Assembly: GCA_031270525.1 (NCBI GenBank)
Contig: JAISXN010000102.1
Location: forward strand, 1-5,815
Reading direction: 5' to 3'
Origin: Candidatus Symbiothrix sp.
GTDB lineage: Bacteria > Bacteroidota > Bacteroidia > Bacteroidales > Azobacteroidaceae
DNA: 5,815 nucleotides
In this document: positions 1-5,815 of the stretch, piece after piece
Position numbering within the stretch: the stretch's first letter is position 1
Layout: the number at the start of each line of letters is the position of its first letter
The notes under the pieces: generated by a model
The model's database searches: none
Told to the model about the DNA's origin: nothing
Seen by the model: only the letters and a program-made list of their open reading frames with translations
Translations under genes and position numbers: made by a program

Positions 1-2238
1 GTGATTGTCCGTCATTTGCGCTTCCGTATCGGTACAATGATTGATCCCGCCACAGGCGAACCCGATGCAAGCGGCAAAGGCTCAATCGGTATCGAAAACG
101 CAAGCAACTGGATTATCGACCATTGTACTTTCGGATGGAGCGGCGAAGAAAACATGACCATTTACGACAACCGGAATACCACCATCCAATGGTGTATCAT
201 CCACGAAGGTTTGTACCAATCGGGACACGACAAAGGAAATCGCGGGTACGGCATGCAATGGGGCGGACAGAATGCCACTTTTCATCACAATCTTCTGGCG
301 CACAATCACAATCGAACGCCGCGTTTCAACGGCGCCCGCAGCAACGACATCAATGTGCTGATTGATTATGTAAACAATGTAAATTACAATTGGGGCAAAG
401 CCAATTCGTGCTACGGCTCGGATATTGAAAAAACAAGCAATAAAACCAATTTCGTAAACAACTACTACAAACCCGGCCCGGCGCGTCCCGGAACAAGTTC
501 TTCGTATTTTACCCAAAGTTCTTTTGCGAGCAGCCAAACTACCGCTAAAATAGCGCTTTGGTACATGAACGGAAATTATATGGAAGGCTCCGCTAATACG
601 GCTAAAAATGCGGATAACTATTTAGGATTGGACGCCGGCGCTTATGTTTCCAAAGGTATTCCCGCCACGGCATTAAGGTCTGAAACACCGTTTGAAATCA
701 CTTATCCGGTAACTGCCGAAACAGCGGAACAAGCCTACGAAAGCGTCTTGGCAGGCGCCGGCTCATTCCCGCGCGACGCAGTCGATCTGCGTATTGTCAA
801 TGAAGTGCGGACAGGCACAGCTTCAGGCTCAGGCGCTTTCGGAACGGGAAAAGGAATTATTGATAATCCGGACGCTGTGGGCGGGTACCCCGAATATCAA
901 ACCTACAACACAGTCATCGACGCCGACCACGATGGCATGGACGATGCGTGGGAAACAGCCAACGGTCTGAATCCGTCCGACGCCGAGGACCGTAACCGGC
1001 TGACTATGTCCGGTTATACTGCACTTGAAGTTTACCTGAACGGTCTGGCAGGCGAAAATATCAACCTGATTTTTGATTGCGATTATGTCGTAGCCAAAGA
1101 CGGAAGCGGGGACTTTACAAGTCTGCAAGCGGCGATAGACGCTTCCCCCGATAATGAACTCCGTAGAATTTATGTTAAACAGGGAATTTACGAGGAAAAA
1201 ATACTAATCGGCTCTCATTCGAAAACTTCGGCAAAAATCCTCTCTATCACAGGGGAAGATGCGAACAACACTATCATAACATGGAACGATTACAACGGGA
1301 AAACAATCGCTTATGATGGTAAAACCGTAACTTCCGGCACTCCTCAATCCGCTACTTTTACGGTAAACGCCACGGATTTCTATGCCGAAAACTTGACCAT
1401 ACGGAATACTTATACCGAAAAACAGGCGGTGGCGTTGTATAACGTGGCCGACCGTCAAGTATTCAAAAATTGCCGTATCATCGGATACCAGGATACTCAT
1501 TACCTGAAAAAGGGGCGACGCGCCTATTTTTATAATTGCTACATCGAAGGCGCAACCGACTATATTTGTGCAGGCGGTACGGCGCTTTTTGAAAACTGTA
1601 TTTTGCATAGTTTGAAAAACGGTTCATATATTACAGCTCCCGAAGACATTACGATATACCGGACGGAAAACGGCCGGAAATATTACTACGGATTTGTATT
1701 CCTGAACTGCCGCTTGACGTCGGAGCCGGGCGTTGATGTTTATCTCGGACGTCCCTGGCAAGAAACCGCTTCTTCCGTATTCCTGTCTTGCACGATGGAA
1801 AACATCAAACCGGAAGGATGGTCGGTTTGGTCGGGTAACAACAACCATTTAACTTCCTTTTTCGCCGAATACGACAGCAAAAATCAGGATGAAAGCGCTG
1901 CCGACGTTTCTCAACGAGTCGGTTGGAGTTACCAGCTGACGCCGGAAGAAGTAAGTTCTTATTACAAACGCGAAGATGTCTTTTCGCATGAAAATTTCAC
2001 TACGCCTTTCAATCCCTTCCCGGTAGAAACAGCCATAGAAAAACCGTTTTTTACAACAAATATGTATTCCGGTCCGATAGCCGGATATGATTTGTATTCC
2101 CTTACCGGACATATAATATTGCGTCGTTCGGAAAATAGTATCCCAACCTCTTTTCCCGGCATTGCACAGGGATTATATATCTTGAAAATTAAAGGCGAAA
2201 ACGGACATATTTTCAGTAAAAAGATTCAGGTAAAATAA
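1..2238 (+). CDS. Pectate lyase (PL1) - pectin methylesterase (CE8) fusion with T9SS sorting tail; 5' end outside window
   Basis: The visible 745 codons are the C-terminal part of a secreted two-enzyme pectinase. Residues 1 to about 270 are a PL1 pectate lyase beta-helix, with the IDH motif at D40-H41, an R105-T-P-R108 loop where the family's catalytic arginine is expected, and NNYYKPGP at 153-160. A calcium-loop linker follows (D307-A-D309-H-D311-G-M-D314-D315). Residues 361-660 are a CE8 esterase that cleaves methyl esters of homogalacturonan. Its expected catalytic set is present: Q475 (QAVAL), Q497 and D498 (GYQDT), D520 (GATDYICAGG), R584 and W586 (YLGRPW). Residues 683-745 look like a T9SS type A sorting domain (YDLYSLTG, then GLYILKIK and a Lys-rich end), which suggests export to the surface or medium. 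Codon 1 (GTG, Val) is not the start: alignment with the next gene puts it near that protein's residue 174, so about 170 residues including the signal peptide are missing. The stop is TAA at 2236. Confidence 0.93.
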   Translation: MIVRHLRFRIGTMIDPATGEPDASGKGSIGIENASNWIIDHCTFGWSGEENMTIYDNRNTTIQWCIIHEGLYQSGHDKGNRGYGMQWGGQNATFHHNLLAHNHNRTPRFNGARSNDINVLIDYVNNVNYNWGKANSCYGSDIEKTSNKTNFVNNYYKPGPARPGTSSSYFTQSSFASSQTTAKIALWYMNGNYMEGSANTAKNADNYLGLDAGAYVSKGIPATALRSETPFEITYPVTAETAEQAYESVLAGAGSFPRDAVDLRIVNEVRTGTASGSGAFGTGKGIIDNPDAVGGYPEYQTYNTVIDADHDGMDDAWETANGLNPSDAEDRNRLTMSGYTALEVYLNGLAGENINLIFDCDYVVAKDGSGDFTSLQAAIDASPDNELRRIYVKQGIYEEKILIGSHSKTSAKILSITGEDANNTIITWNDYNGKTIAYDGKTVTSGTPQSATFTVNATDFYAENLTIRNTYTEKQAVALYNVADRQVFKNCRIIGYQDTHYLKKGRRAYFYNCYIEGATDYICAGGTALFENCILHSLKNGSYITAPEDITIYRTENGRKYYYGFVFLNCRLTSEPGVDVYLGRPWQETASSVFLSCTMENIKPEGWSVWSGNNNHLTSFFAEYDSKNQDESAADVSQRVGWSYQLTPEEVSSYYKREDVFSHENFTTPFNPFPVETAIEKPFFTTNMYSGPIAGYDLYSLTGHIILRRSENSIPTSFPGIAQGLYILKIKGENGHIFSKKIQVK

Positions 2239-2259
2239 TTTTATTAAAAAAACAAAAAG
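2239..2259 (+). promoter_or_regulatory. A-rich translation leader of the second gene (intergenic)
   Basis: The 21 bases between the TAA of the first gene and the ATG of the second are almost entirely A and T and end in AAAAAAACAAAAAG just before the start. There is no Shine-Dalgarno core. This fits the known habit of Bacteroidota, where A-rich leaders rather than anti-SD pairing favour initiation. The short gap holds no terminator and no room for a promoter, which supports co-transcription of the two genes. The leader role is inferred from composition and position. Confidence 0.45.
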
Positions 2260-3942
2260 ATGAAATTGAGATTTATCAGTGTATTGATGGGGCTATTGGT
2301 ATGTACCACCGCTTTTGCGCAATACCCCAAAATCACTTCGGAAGTAGCCGCTCAATCCGGCGAACTCCTCCGTAAAGCCGGCGCCGCTTCCGATGCTGCT
2401 TGGGAAAAAGCGTTGCCTGTCATCGAGCAGGAAGCGCGGGAAGGCAAGCCTTATATTCCCTGGGCAGCCCGTCCTACCGATTTACCGCAGGCCGCTATCC
2501 CTGCTTTCCCCGGAGCGGAAGGCGGAGGCAAATACAGTTTCGGCGGACGCGGAGGCAAAGTCATTGCCGTCACGAACCTGGACGACAGCGGTCCCGGCTC
2601 GTTCCGCGACGCCTGCGAACAGGGCGGGGCGCGGATCGTCGTATTCAACGTAGCCGGCGTCATCCGTTTGACAAGTCCGGTCATCATACGGGCGCCTTAC
2701 ATTACCATTGCGGGACAAACAGCTCCCGGCGACGGCATTTGTATCGCAGGGGAAACCGTTTGGTGCAACACCCACGATGTAGTCATCCGTCACGTCCGTT
2801 TCCGCCGCGGGGAAACCTGGGTGGGACGCCGCGATGATTCTTTCGGCGGAAATCCCATAGGGAATATCATGATCGACCACGTTTCGGCAAGTTGGGGATT
2901 AGACGAAAATATCTCGTTCTACCGTCACATGTTCAATCCGGGCGACGGCTCGAAAGAACAGAAACTCCCGACTGTAAACGTAACTATCCAAAATTCAATC
3001 TCTTCGCAAGCATTGGATACCTATAACCATTCTTTCGGAAGTACGCTCGGAGGTGAAAACTGCGCTTTCATGCGTAACCTTTGGGCGAATAATGCCGGAC
3101 GCAATCCGTCTATCGGATGGAACGGCATTTTCAATTTCATCAACAACGTAATATACAACTGGGTACACCGTTCGTCCGACGGCGGCGACTATACAGCCCT
3201 CTACAATTTCATTAACAATTACTACAAACCCGGCCCCCTGACCCCGAAAGATTCACCGGTCGGGCATCGTATCCTGAAACCCGAATCGGGCAGGAGCAAA
3301 CTCGGTTATTACGTTTTCGGCCGCGTCTATGCCGACGGAAATATCGTTGAAGGTTTTCCAAAAGTAACAGCCGACAACTGGGACGGCGGTATTCAGGTGC
3401 AAAACCAGCCCGATACCGAAACTTATACCGCCAATATGAAGTGGAACCGGCCTTTTCCGGTCGAAAATCCGTTCCCCATCATGAGCGCACAGGAAGCTTA
3501 CGAATTTGTGTTGGACAATGCCGGCGCTACTTTCCCGAAAAGGGACGTCGTAGATGAACGAATCATCAAACAAGTTCGCACAGGCGAAGTTTATTACGAT
3601 AAAAGCGTAAAACCAGAAGAATTTTATCAGTTTGAACATCGCCGTTTGCCGGCCGATTCGTATAAACACGGAATCATCACCGATGTACGGCAAGTCGGCG
3701 GCTATCCCGAATACAAAGGCGTTCCGGTTAAAGACGGCGACAGCGACGGTATGCCCGACGATTGGGAAAAGAAATACGGATTGAATCCGGACGATCCTTC
3801 CGACGCTGTCAAAGACCTGAACGGCGACGGATACACCAATATCGAAAAATATATCAACGGTATCGACCCTGTCCGAAAAACGGATTGGACGAAGCCGGAA
3901 AACAATAAAGATACCCTTTTTGGGAAAAAGAGTTTGATTTAG
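2260..3942 (+). CDS. Secreted pectate lyase family 1 (PL1) protein with C-terminal calcium-loop module
   Basis: A complete 560-residue protein predicted to cleave de-esterified homogalacturonan by beta-elimination with Ca2+. Residues 1-20 are a Sec signal peptide (hydrophobic core, AFA before Q21). Cys15 has Val before it, a poor lipobox, so a soluble periplasmic protein is more likely than a lipoprotein. The beta-helix begins with AFPGAEGGG at 82-90 and SFGGRGG at 93-99. It continues through VIRHVRFR at 175-182, IDH at 205-207 with acidic D215 and E216 close by, R281-N-P-S, and NNYYKPGP at 319-326. Residues 492-529 form two calcium-binding loops (D492-G-D494-S-D496-G and D519-L-N521-G-D523-G) like thrombospondin type 3 or dockerin repeats. 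It is a paralogue of the PL1 part of the preceding gene, sharing NNYYKPGP, the AYE(S/F)VL stretch, RTG and VGGYPEY, but it has no CE8 domain and no T9SS tail. The ATG is chosen because the signal peptide starts there and an A-rich leader precedes it. Substrate is inferred from family only. Confidence 0.92.
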   Translation: MKLRFISVLMGLLVCTTAFAQYPKITSEVAAQSGELLRKAGAASDAAWEKALPVIEQEAREGKPYIPWAARPTDLPQAAIPAFPGAEGGGKYSFGGRGGKVIAVTNLDDSGPGSFRDACEQGGARIVVFNVAGVIRLTSPVIIRAPYITIAGQTAPGDGICIAGETVWCNTHDVVIRHVRFRRGETWVGRRDDSFGGNPIGNIMIDHVSASWGLDENISFYRHMFNPGDGSKEQKLPTVNVTIQNSISSQALDTYNHSFGSTLGGENCAFMRNLWANNAGRNPSIGWNGIFNFINNVIYNWVHRSSDGGDYTALYNFINNYYKPGPLTPKDSPVGHRILKPESGRSKLGYYVFGRVYADGNIVEGFPKVTADNWDGGIQVQNQPDTETYTANMKWNRPFPVENPFPIMSAQEAYEFVLDNAGATFPKRDVVDERIIKQVRTGEVYYDKSVKPEEFYQFEHRRLPADSYKHGIITDVRQVGGYPEYKGVPVKDGDSDGMPDDWEKKYGLNPDDPSDAVKDLNGDGYTNIEKYINGIDPVRKTDWTKPENNKDTLFGKKSLI

Positions 3943-4015
3943 GAATTCATCTTACACAAGTTCCCCTGCCCCCACCCATGCTCGGCGAAGGCTCCAGCCT
4001 TCGTCGAAGCTAAAA

Positions 4016-4033
4016 GCAAGGCTATAGCCTTGC
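4016..4033. repeat. 18-base perfect palindrome, copy 1
   Basis: GCAAGGCTATAGCCTTGC equals its own reverse complement over all 18 bases. It lies in the loop region of the larger inverted repeat. It shares the AAGGCT-NN-AGCCTT core with the hairpins inside the three 28-base arms. A dimeric protein site or a short RNA hairpin are both possible; nothing in the sequence decides between them. Confidence 0.85.
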
Positions 4034-4115
4034 AAAACAAAACAAGCCGGAGGCTTGCTTTTAACCCGACGAAGGCCGGAGCCTTCGCCGAGCAGGAATA
4101 AACTCGAAGCTAAAA

Positions 4116-4133
4116 GCAAGGCTATAGCCTTGC
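4116..4133. repeat. 18-base perfect palindrome, copy 2
   Basis: Identical to the palindrome 100 bases upstream, with no changes, although nearby positions 4135, 4140 and 4153 differ between the two repeat copies. Confidence 0.85.
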
Positions 4134-4196
4134 AGAACAGAACAAGCCGGAGACTTGCTTTTAACCCGACGAAGGCTGGAGCCTTCGCCGAGCAGG

Positions 4197-4226
4197 GACA
4201 GGGATAAACCTGTTAATTAATTACAA
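4197..4226 (+). promoter_or_regulatory. AT-rich leader upstream of the third gene
   Basis: Between the end of the repeat and the ATG at 4227 the sequence turns AT-rich (TTAATTAATTACAA at 4213-4226). An in-frame TAA at 4218-4220 lies just upstream, so 4227 is the first possible ATG of the frame. There is no Shine-Dalgarno sequence, as expected for Bacteroidota. I do not see the Bacteroidota promoter pair (TTTG near -33 and TANNTTTG near -7), so this is called as a leader only. Confidence 0.35.
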
Positions 4227-5815
4227 ATGAAAAATTGGTTTTTAATTCTGCTTTTTCTCGGAATAAGCACATGCCATTTACAGGCACAGCTAAAGCCGGA
4301 CAGTTTGGGAAATCAAATCCCCGACTTCTCTTATTGCGGCTATCAAGCCGGCAATGTCCCCATTCCCGGCGTACCGGTAAAAATCGTAGTCCCGGTTGTG
4401 AAAGGCGACGCGACGCCTTACATTCAGGAAGCGATAGACCGTTTGGCAAAACTGCCTTTGGATAAAAACGGTTTCCGTGGCGCCGTACTGCTACATCCGG
4501 GCGATTATTCCGTAAACGGAAACATTCAAATCAACGCTTCCGGAATAGTATTGCGCGGCAGCGGCGCAAACGCCACCCGCCTGATTGCCGCCGGAAAAGA
4601 CCGCCGCACGCTTATCTGCATCGAAGGAAAAAACGACCGGAAAACCGGCCGAGATACTTTCGCCGTAGCAGACAATTATGTACCCGCAGGCGCAATGGAA
4701 TTGCAAATAACCGGAAAACATCCGCTCAAAGCGGGCGATAAAATCCTCATCATTCGTCCTTCCACCAAAGAATGGATAGAAACCTTAGGTACCGCCCATT
4801 TCGGCGGTGGAATCACAGCCTTGGGATGGAAGCCCGGCGAACACGATTTGTTTTTCGACCGTACCGTTACTTCGGTCAAAGCCGGATGCATCACATTCGA
4901 CGCCCCATTGACAACGGCTTTGGATAAAAAATTCGGCGGAGGTTACCTCCTATCCTACCAATGGGAAAACCGCATCAAAAACGCCGGCGTCGAAAATTTG
5001 AGCTGTATTTCCGAATACGACGCCCAAAACCCCAAAGACGAAGCGCACGCCTGGATAGCCGTCAACATCGCCAACGCTTGCGACGCTTGGGTGCGGAACG
5101 TCATTTTCCGCCATTTTGCAGGATCGGCCGTATTCGTACAGGAAACTGTCAAACGTATCACAGTAGAAAACTGCAAATCTTTGGAACCGGTTTCCGAAAT
5201 CGGCGGCCAGCGCCGGAATACTTTTTTCACAATGGGACAGCAAGGCTTGTTCCAACGCCTTTATTCCGAATACGGCTATCACGATTTTGCCACAGGTTTT
5301 TGCGCTCCCGGACCCAACGCTTTCGTACAATGCCACGCTTATTTGCCGTATAATTACAGCGGCGCAGTAAGCAGTTGGGCGTCGGGCGTACTGTTCGACA
5401 TTGTAAATATAGAAGGCAACGCCTTGCGTTACGCCAATTTATATCAAGACAACCAGGGCGCCGGCTGGAATGTAGCCAACAGCGTTTTCTGGCAATGCGC
5501 TCCTTCGCTGATAGAGTGTTTCGCCCCGCCTACAGCCATGAATTGGGCATTCGGTTCATGGTCGGAATTTTCCGGCAACGGCTATTGGGAAAGCAGCAAT
5601 AATCACATACAGCCGCGCAGCCTGTACTATTCGCAGTTAGAAAAACGACTGGGGAAAAATTACGTCGACCGTTCCATGCTGATTCCCGTCAATACCAGCG
5701 CCACAAGTTCGCCGACAATCGAACAGGCACGCGAACTGACCGATGCGTCCGGGATTCCGGCAATCGCCCTGTCCGAATGGATAGATAAATTAATTGCCGA
5801 AGATTCCCTGTACAA
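4227..5815 (+). CDS. Secreted beta-helix (pectate-lyase-like superfamily) protein of unknown function; 3' end outside window
   Basis: The frame is open from ATG 4227 to the window end: 529 codons plus two bases, with no stop. Residues 1-20 are a signal peptide (Lys3, Leu/Phe-rich core, LQA before Q21). Cys16 lies after I-S-T, an imperfect lipobox, so a lipoprotein is possible but less likely. Residues 50-75 (VPVKIVVPV, then GDATPYIQEAIDRL) and 82-112 (NGFRGAVLL, PGDY, a SGIVLRGSG turn) match the N-terminal cap and first turns of right-handed parallel beta-helix proteins. Residues 240-440 continue with repeated Asn- and aromatic-rich turns, including GYHDFATGF, CAPGPNAFVQC and NVANSVFWQC. No PL1 R-P-R loop, CE8 motif, calcium-loop module or sorting domain is visible in this part. 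It resembles uncharacterised proteins of Bacteroidota polysaccharide loci, possibly a DUF-type family, but I cannot assign one. Placement after two pectinases suggests a pectin-related role; lyase, hydrolase or binding activity cannot be told apart here. Confidence 0.85.
   Translation, partial: MKNWFLILLFLGISTCHLQAQLKPDSLGNQIPDFSYCGYQAGNVPIPGVPVKIVVPVVKGDATPYIQEAIDRLAKLPLDKNGFRGAVLLHPGDYSVNGNIQINASGIVLRGSGANATRLIAAGKDRRTLICIEGKNDRKTGRDTFAVADNYVPAGAMELQITGKHPLKAGDKILIIRPSTKEWIETLGTAHFGGGITALGWKPGEHDLFFDRTVTSVKAGCITFDAPLTTALDKKFGGGYLLSYQWENRIKNAGVENLSCISEYDAQNPKDEAHAWIAVNIANACDAWVRNVIFRHFAGSAVFVQETVKRITVENCKSLEPVSEIGGQRRNTFFTMGQQGLFQRLYSEYGYHDFATGFCAPGPNAFVQCHAYLPYNYSGAVSSWASGVLFDIVNIEGNALRYANLYQDNQGAGWNVANSVFWQCAPSLIECFAPPTAMNWAFGSWSEFSGNGYWESSNNHIQPRSLYYSQLEKRLGKNYVDRSMLIPVNTSATSSPTIEQARELTDASGIPAIALSEWIDKLIAEDSLY

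Larger units (their letters stand above)
3979..4194. repeat. Long inverted repeat: one left arm, two alternative right arms
   Basis: The left arm is 28 bases at 3979-4006. Its exact reverse complement lies at 4167-4194, and a copy with a single difference (C instead of T at 4077) lies at 4067-4094. A second, inner inverted pair, TAAAAGCAAG (4011-4020) with CTTGCTTTTA (4054-4063), nests inside the proximal fold, and the CTTGCTTTTA is repeated at 4154-4163. The right arm is followed by GGG-rich sequence and the left arm is preceded by CCC-rich sequence (3963-3977), so weaker complementarity extends outward. No run of T follows either right arm, so a simple intrinsic terminator is not supported. 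As RNA it would form a long stable hairpin between genes 2 and 3. It may be a non-autonomous mobile or REP-like element, or an mRNA processing or stability element. Function is unknown. Confidence 0.85.
4004..4196. repeat. Two-copy tandem direct repeat, period 100
   Basis: Bases 4004-4096 recur at 4104-4196 with an exact offset of 100 bases. Over 93 positions I count four differences: 4035 A/G, 4040 A/G, 4053 G/A and 4077 C/T. Each copy contains an 18-base palindrome, a CAAGCC-GGA-GGCTTG type hairpin and one 28-base right arm of the inverted repeat. Seven unrelated bases (4097-4103) separate the copies. The second copy lacks all but the last three bases of the left arm, so this looks like a partial duplication of a 116-base hairpin element. 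A period of 100 is not a multiple of three, and stops interrupt the frames, so the repeat is not coding. Confidence 0.88.

Noticed and set aside
1..3. GTG at the first base as the start codon of gene 1
   Set aside because: The translation begins in the middle of the PL1 beta-helix and has no signal peptide; the paralogous gene 2 has about 173 residues before the same point. The gene is cut by the window edge.
3253..3693. 146-codon open frame on the minus strand inside gene 2
   Set aside because: It overlaps a well-supported enzyme gene completely, has no recognisable protein features and is a by-product of the codon use of the + strand gene. The same holds for the other minus-strand frames in all three genes.
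3916..3930. CTTTTT-GGG-AAAAAG as a terminator at the end of gene 2
   Set aside because: It lies inside the coding sequence, has a weak A/T stem and is not followed by a T run.
3979..4194. Rho-independent terminator
   Set aside because: The hairpins are strong, but no T tract follows either right arm; the only short T run (TTTT at 4059-4062 and 4159-4162) belongs to an inner arm of the repeat. Kept as a repeat of unknown function.
4004..4196. CRISPR array
   Set aside because: Only two long copies of a 93-base unit with a 7-base gap; no short regular repeats, no unique spacers and no cas genes.
3952..4225. TTACA at 3952-3956 and 4221-4225 as a target-site duplication around a mobile element
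   Set aside because: Five bases in AT-rich sequence, not directly next to the inverted-repeat ends; easily chance.
4961..5353. 130-codon + strand frame rich in Arg inside gene 3
   Set aside because: It is an out-of-frame shadow of the third gene, whose own frame reads through with signal peptide and beta-helix features; the Arg/Pro-rich composition is typical of a shifted frame.

Overview
The window reads as part of a pectin-degradation locus from a member of the Bacteroidota, probably a Bacteroidales lineage that has a type IX secretion system (T9SS). Four things support this. The first protein ends in a T9SS-type C-terminal sorting domain. The start codons lack Shine-Dalgarno sequences and sit behind A- or AT-rich leaders. 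The two complete signal peptides have the 'AFA|Q' / 'LQA|Q' form common in this phylum. The enzymes are typical of Bacteroidota polysaccharide utilisation loci. No SusC/SusD pair, sensor or regulator lies inside the window, so the full locus must extend beyond it. The species cannot be named from this sequence.

Layout: three genes, all on the + strand. (1) 1-2238 is the 3' part of a gene cut by the left window edge. It encodes a multidomain enzyme: a PL1 pectate lyase beta-helix, a calcium-binding linker, a CE8 pectin methylesterase and a T9SS sorting tail. (2) After only 21 bases, 2260-3942 encodes a complete 560-residue PL1 pectate-lyase-like protein. It is a paralogue of the first domain of gene 1 but has no esterase and no sorting tail. 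(3) A 284-base intergenic stretch (3943-4226) carries no gene. It is dominated by a nested inverted and tandem repeat with large hairpin potential. (4) 4227-5815 is the 5' part (529 codons) of a secreted, probably beta-helical protein of unknown activity that runs off the right edge.

Proposed cooperation (inference): the gene 1 product would be exported across the outer membrane, remove methyl esters from homogalacturonan with its CE8 domain and cut the exposed polygalacturonate with its PL1 domain. The gene 2 product has only a Sec signal and would act on imported fragments in the periplasm. The gene 3 product would act on another part of the pectin or be an accessory protein. Genes 1 and 2 are very probably co-transcribed. 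Whether gene 3 belongs to the same transcript is open, because the repeat lies between them and I see no recognisable promoter.

The most unusual feature is the repeat at 3979-4196. A 28-base left arm can pair with either of two right arms 100 bases apart, perfectly with the distal one and with one mismatch to the proximal one. The whole element is built from variants of one AAGGCT-NN-AGCCTT palindrome.
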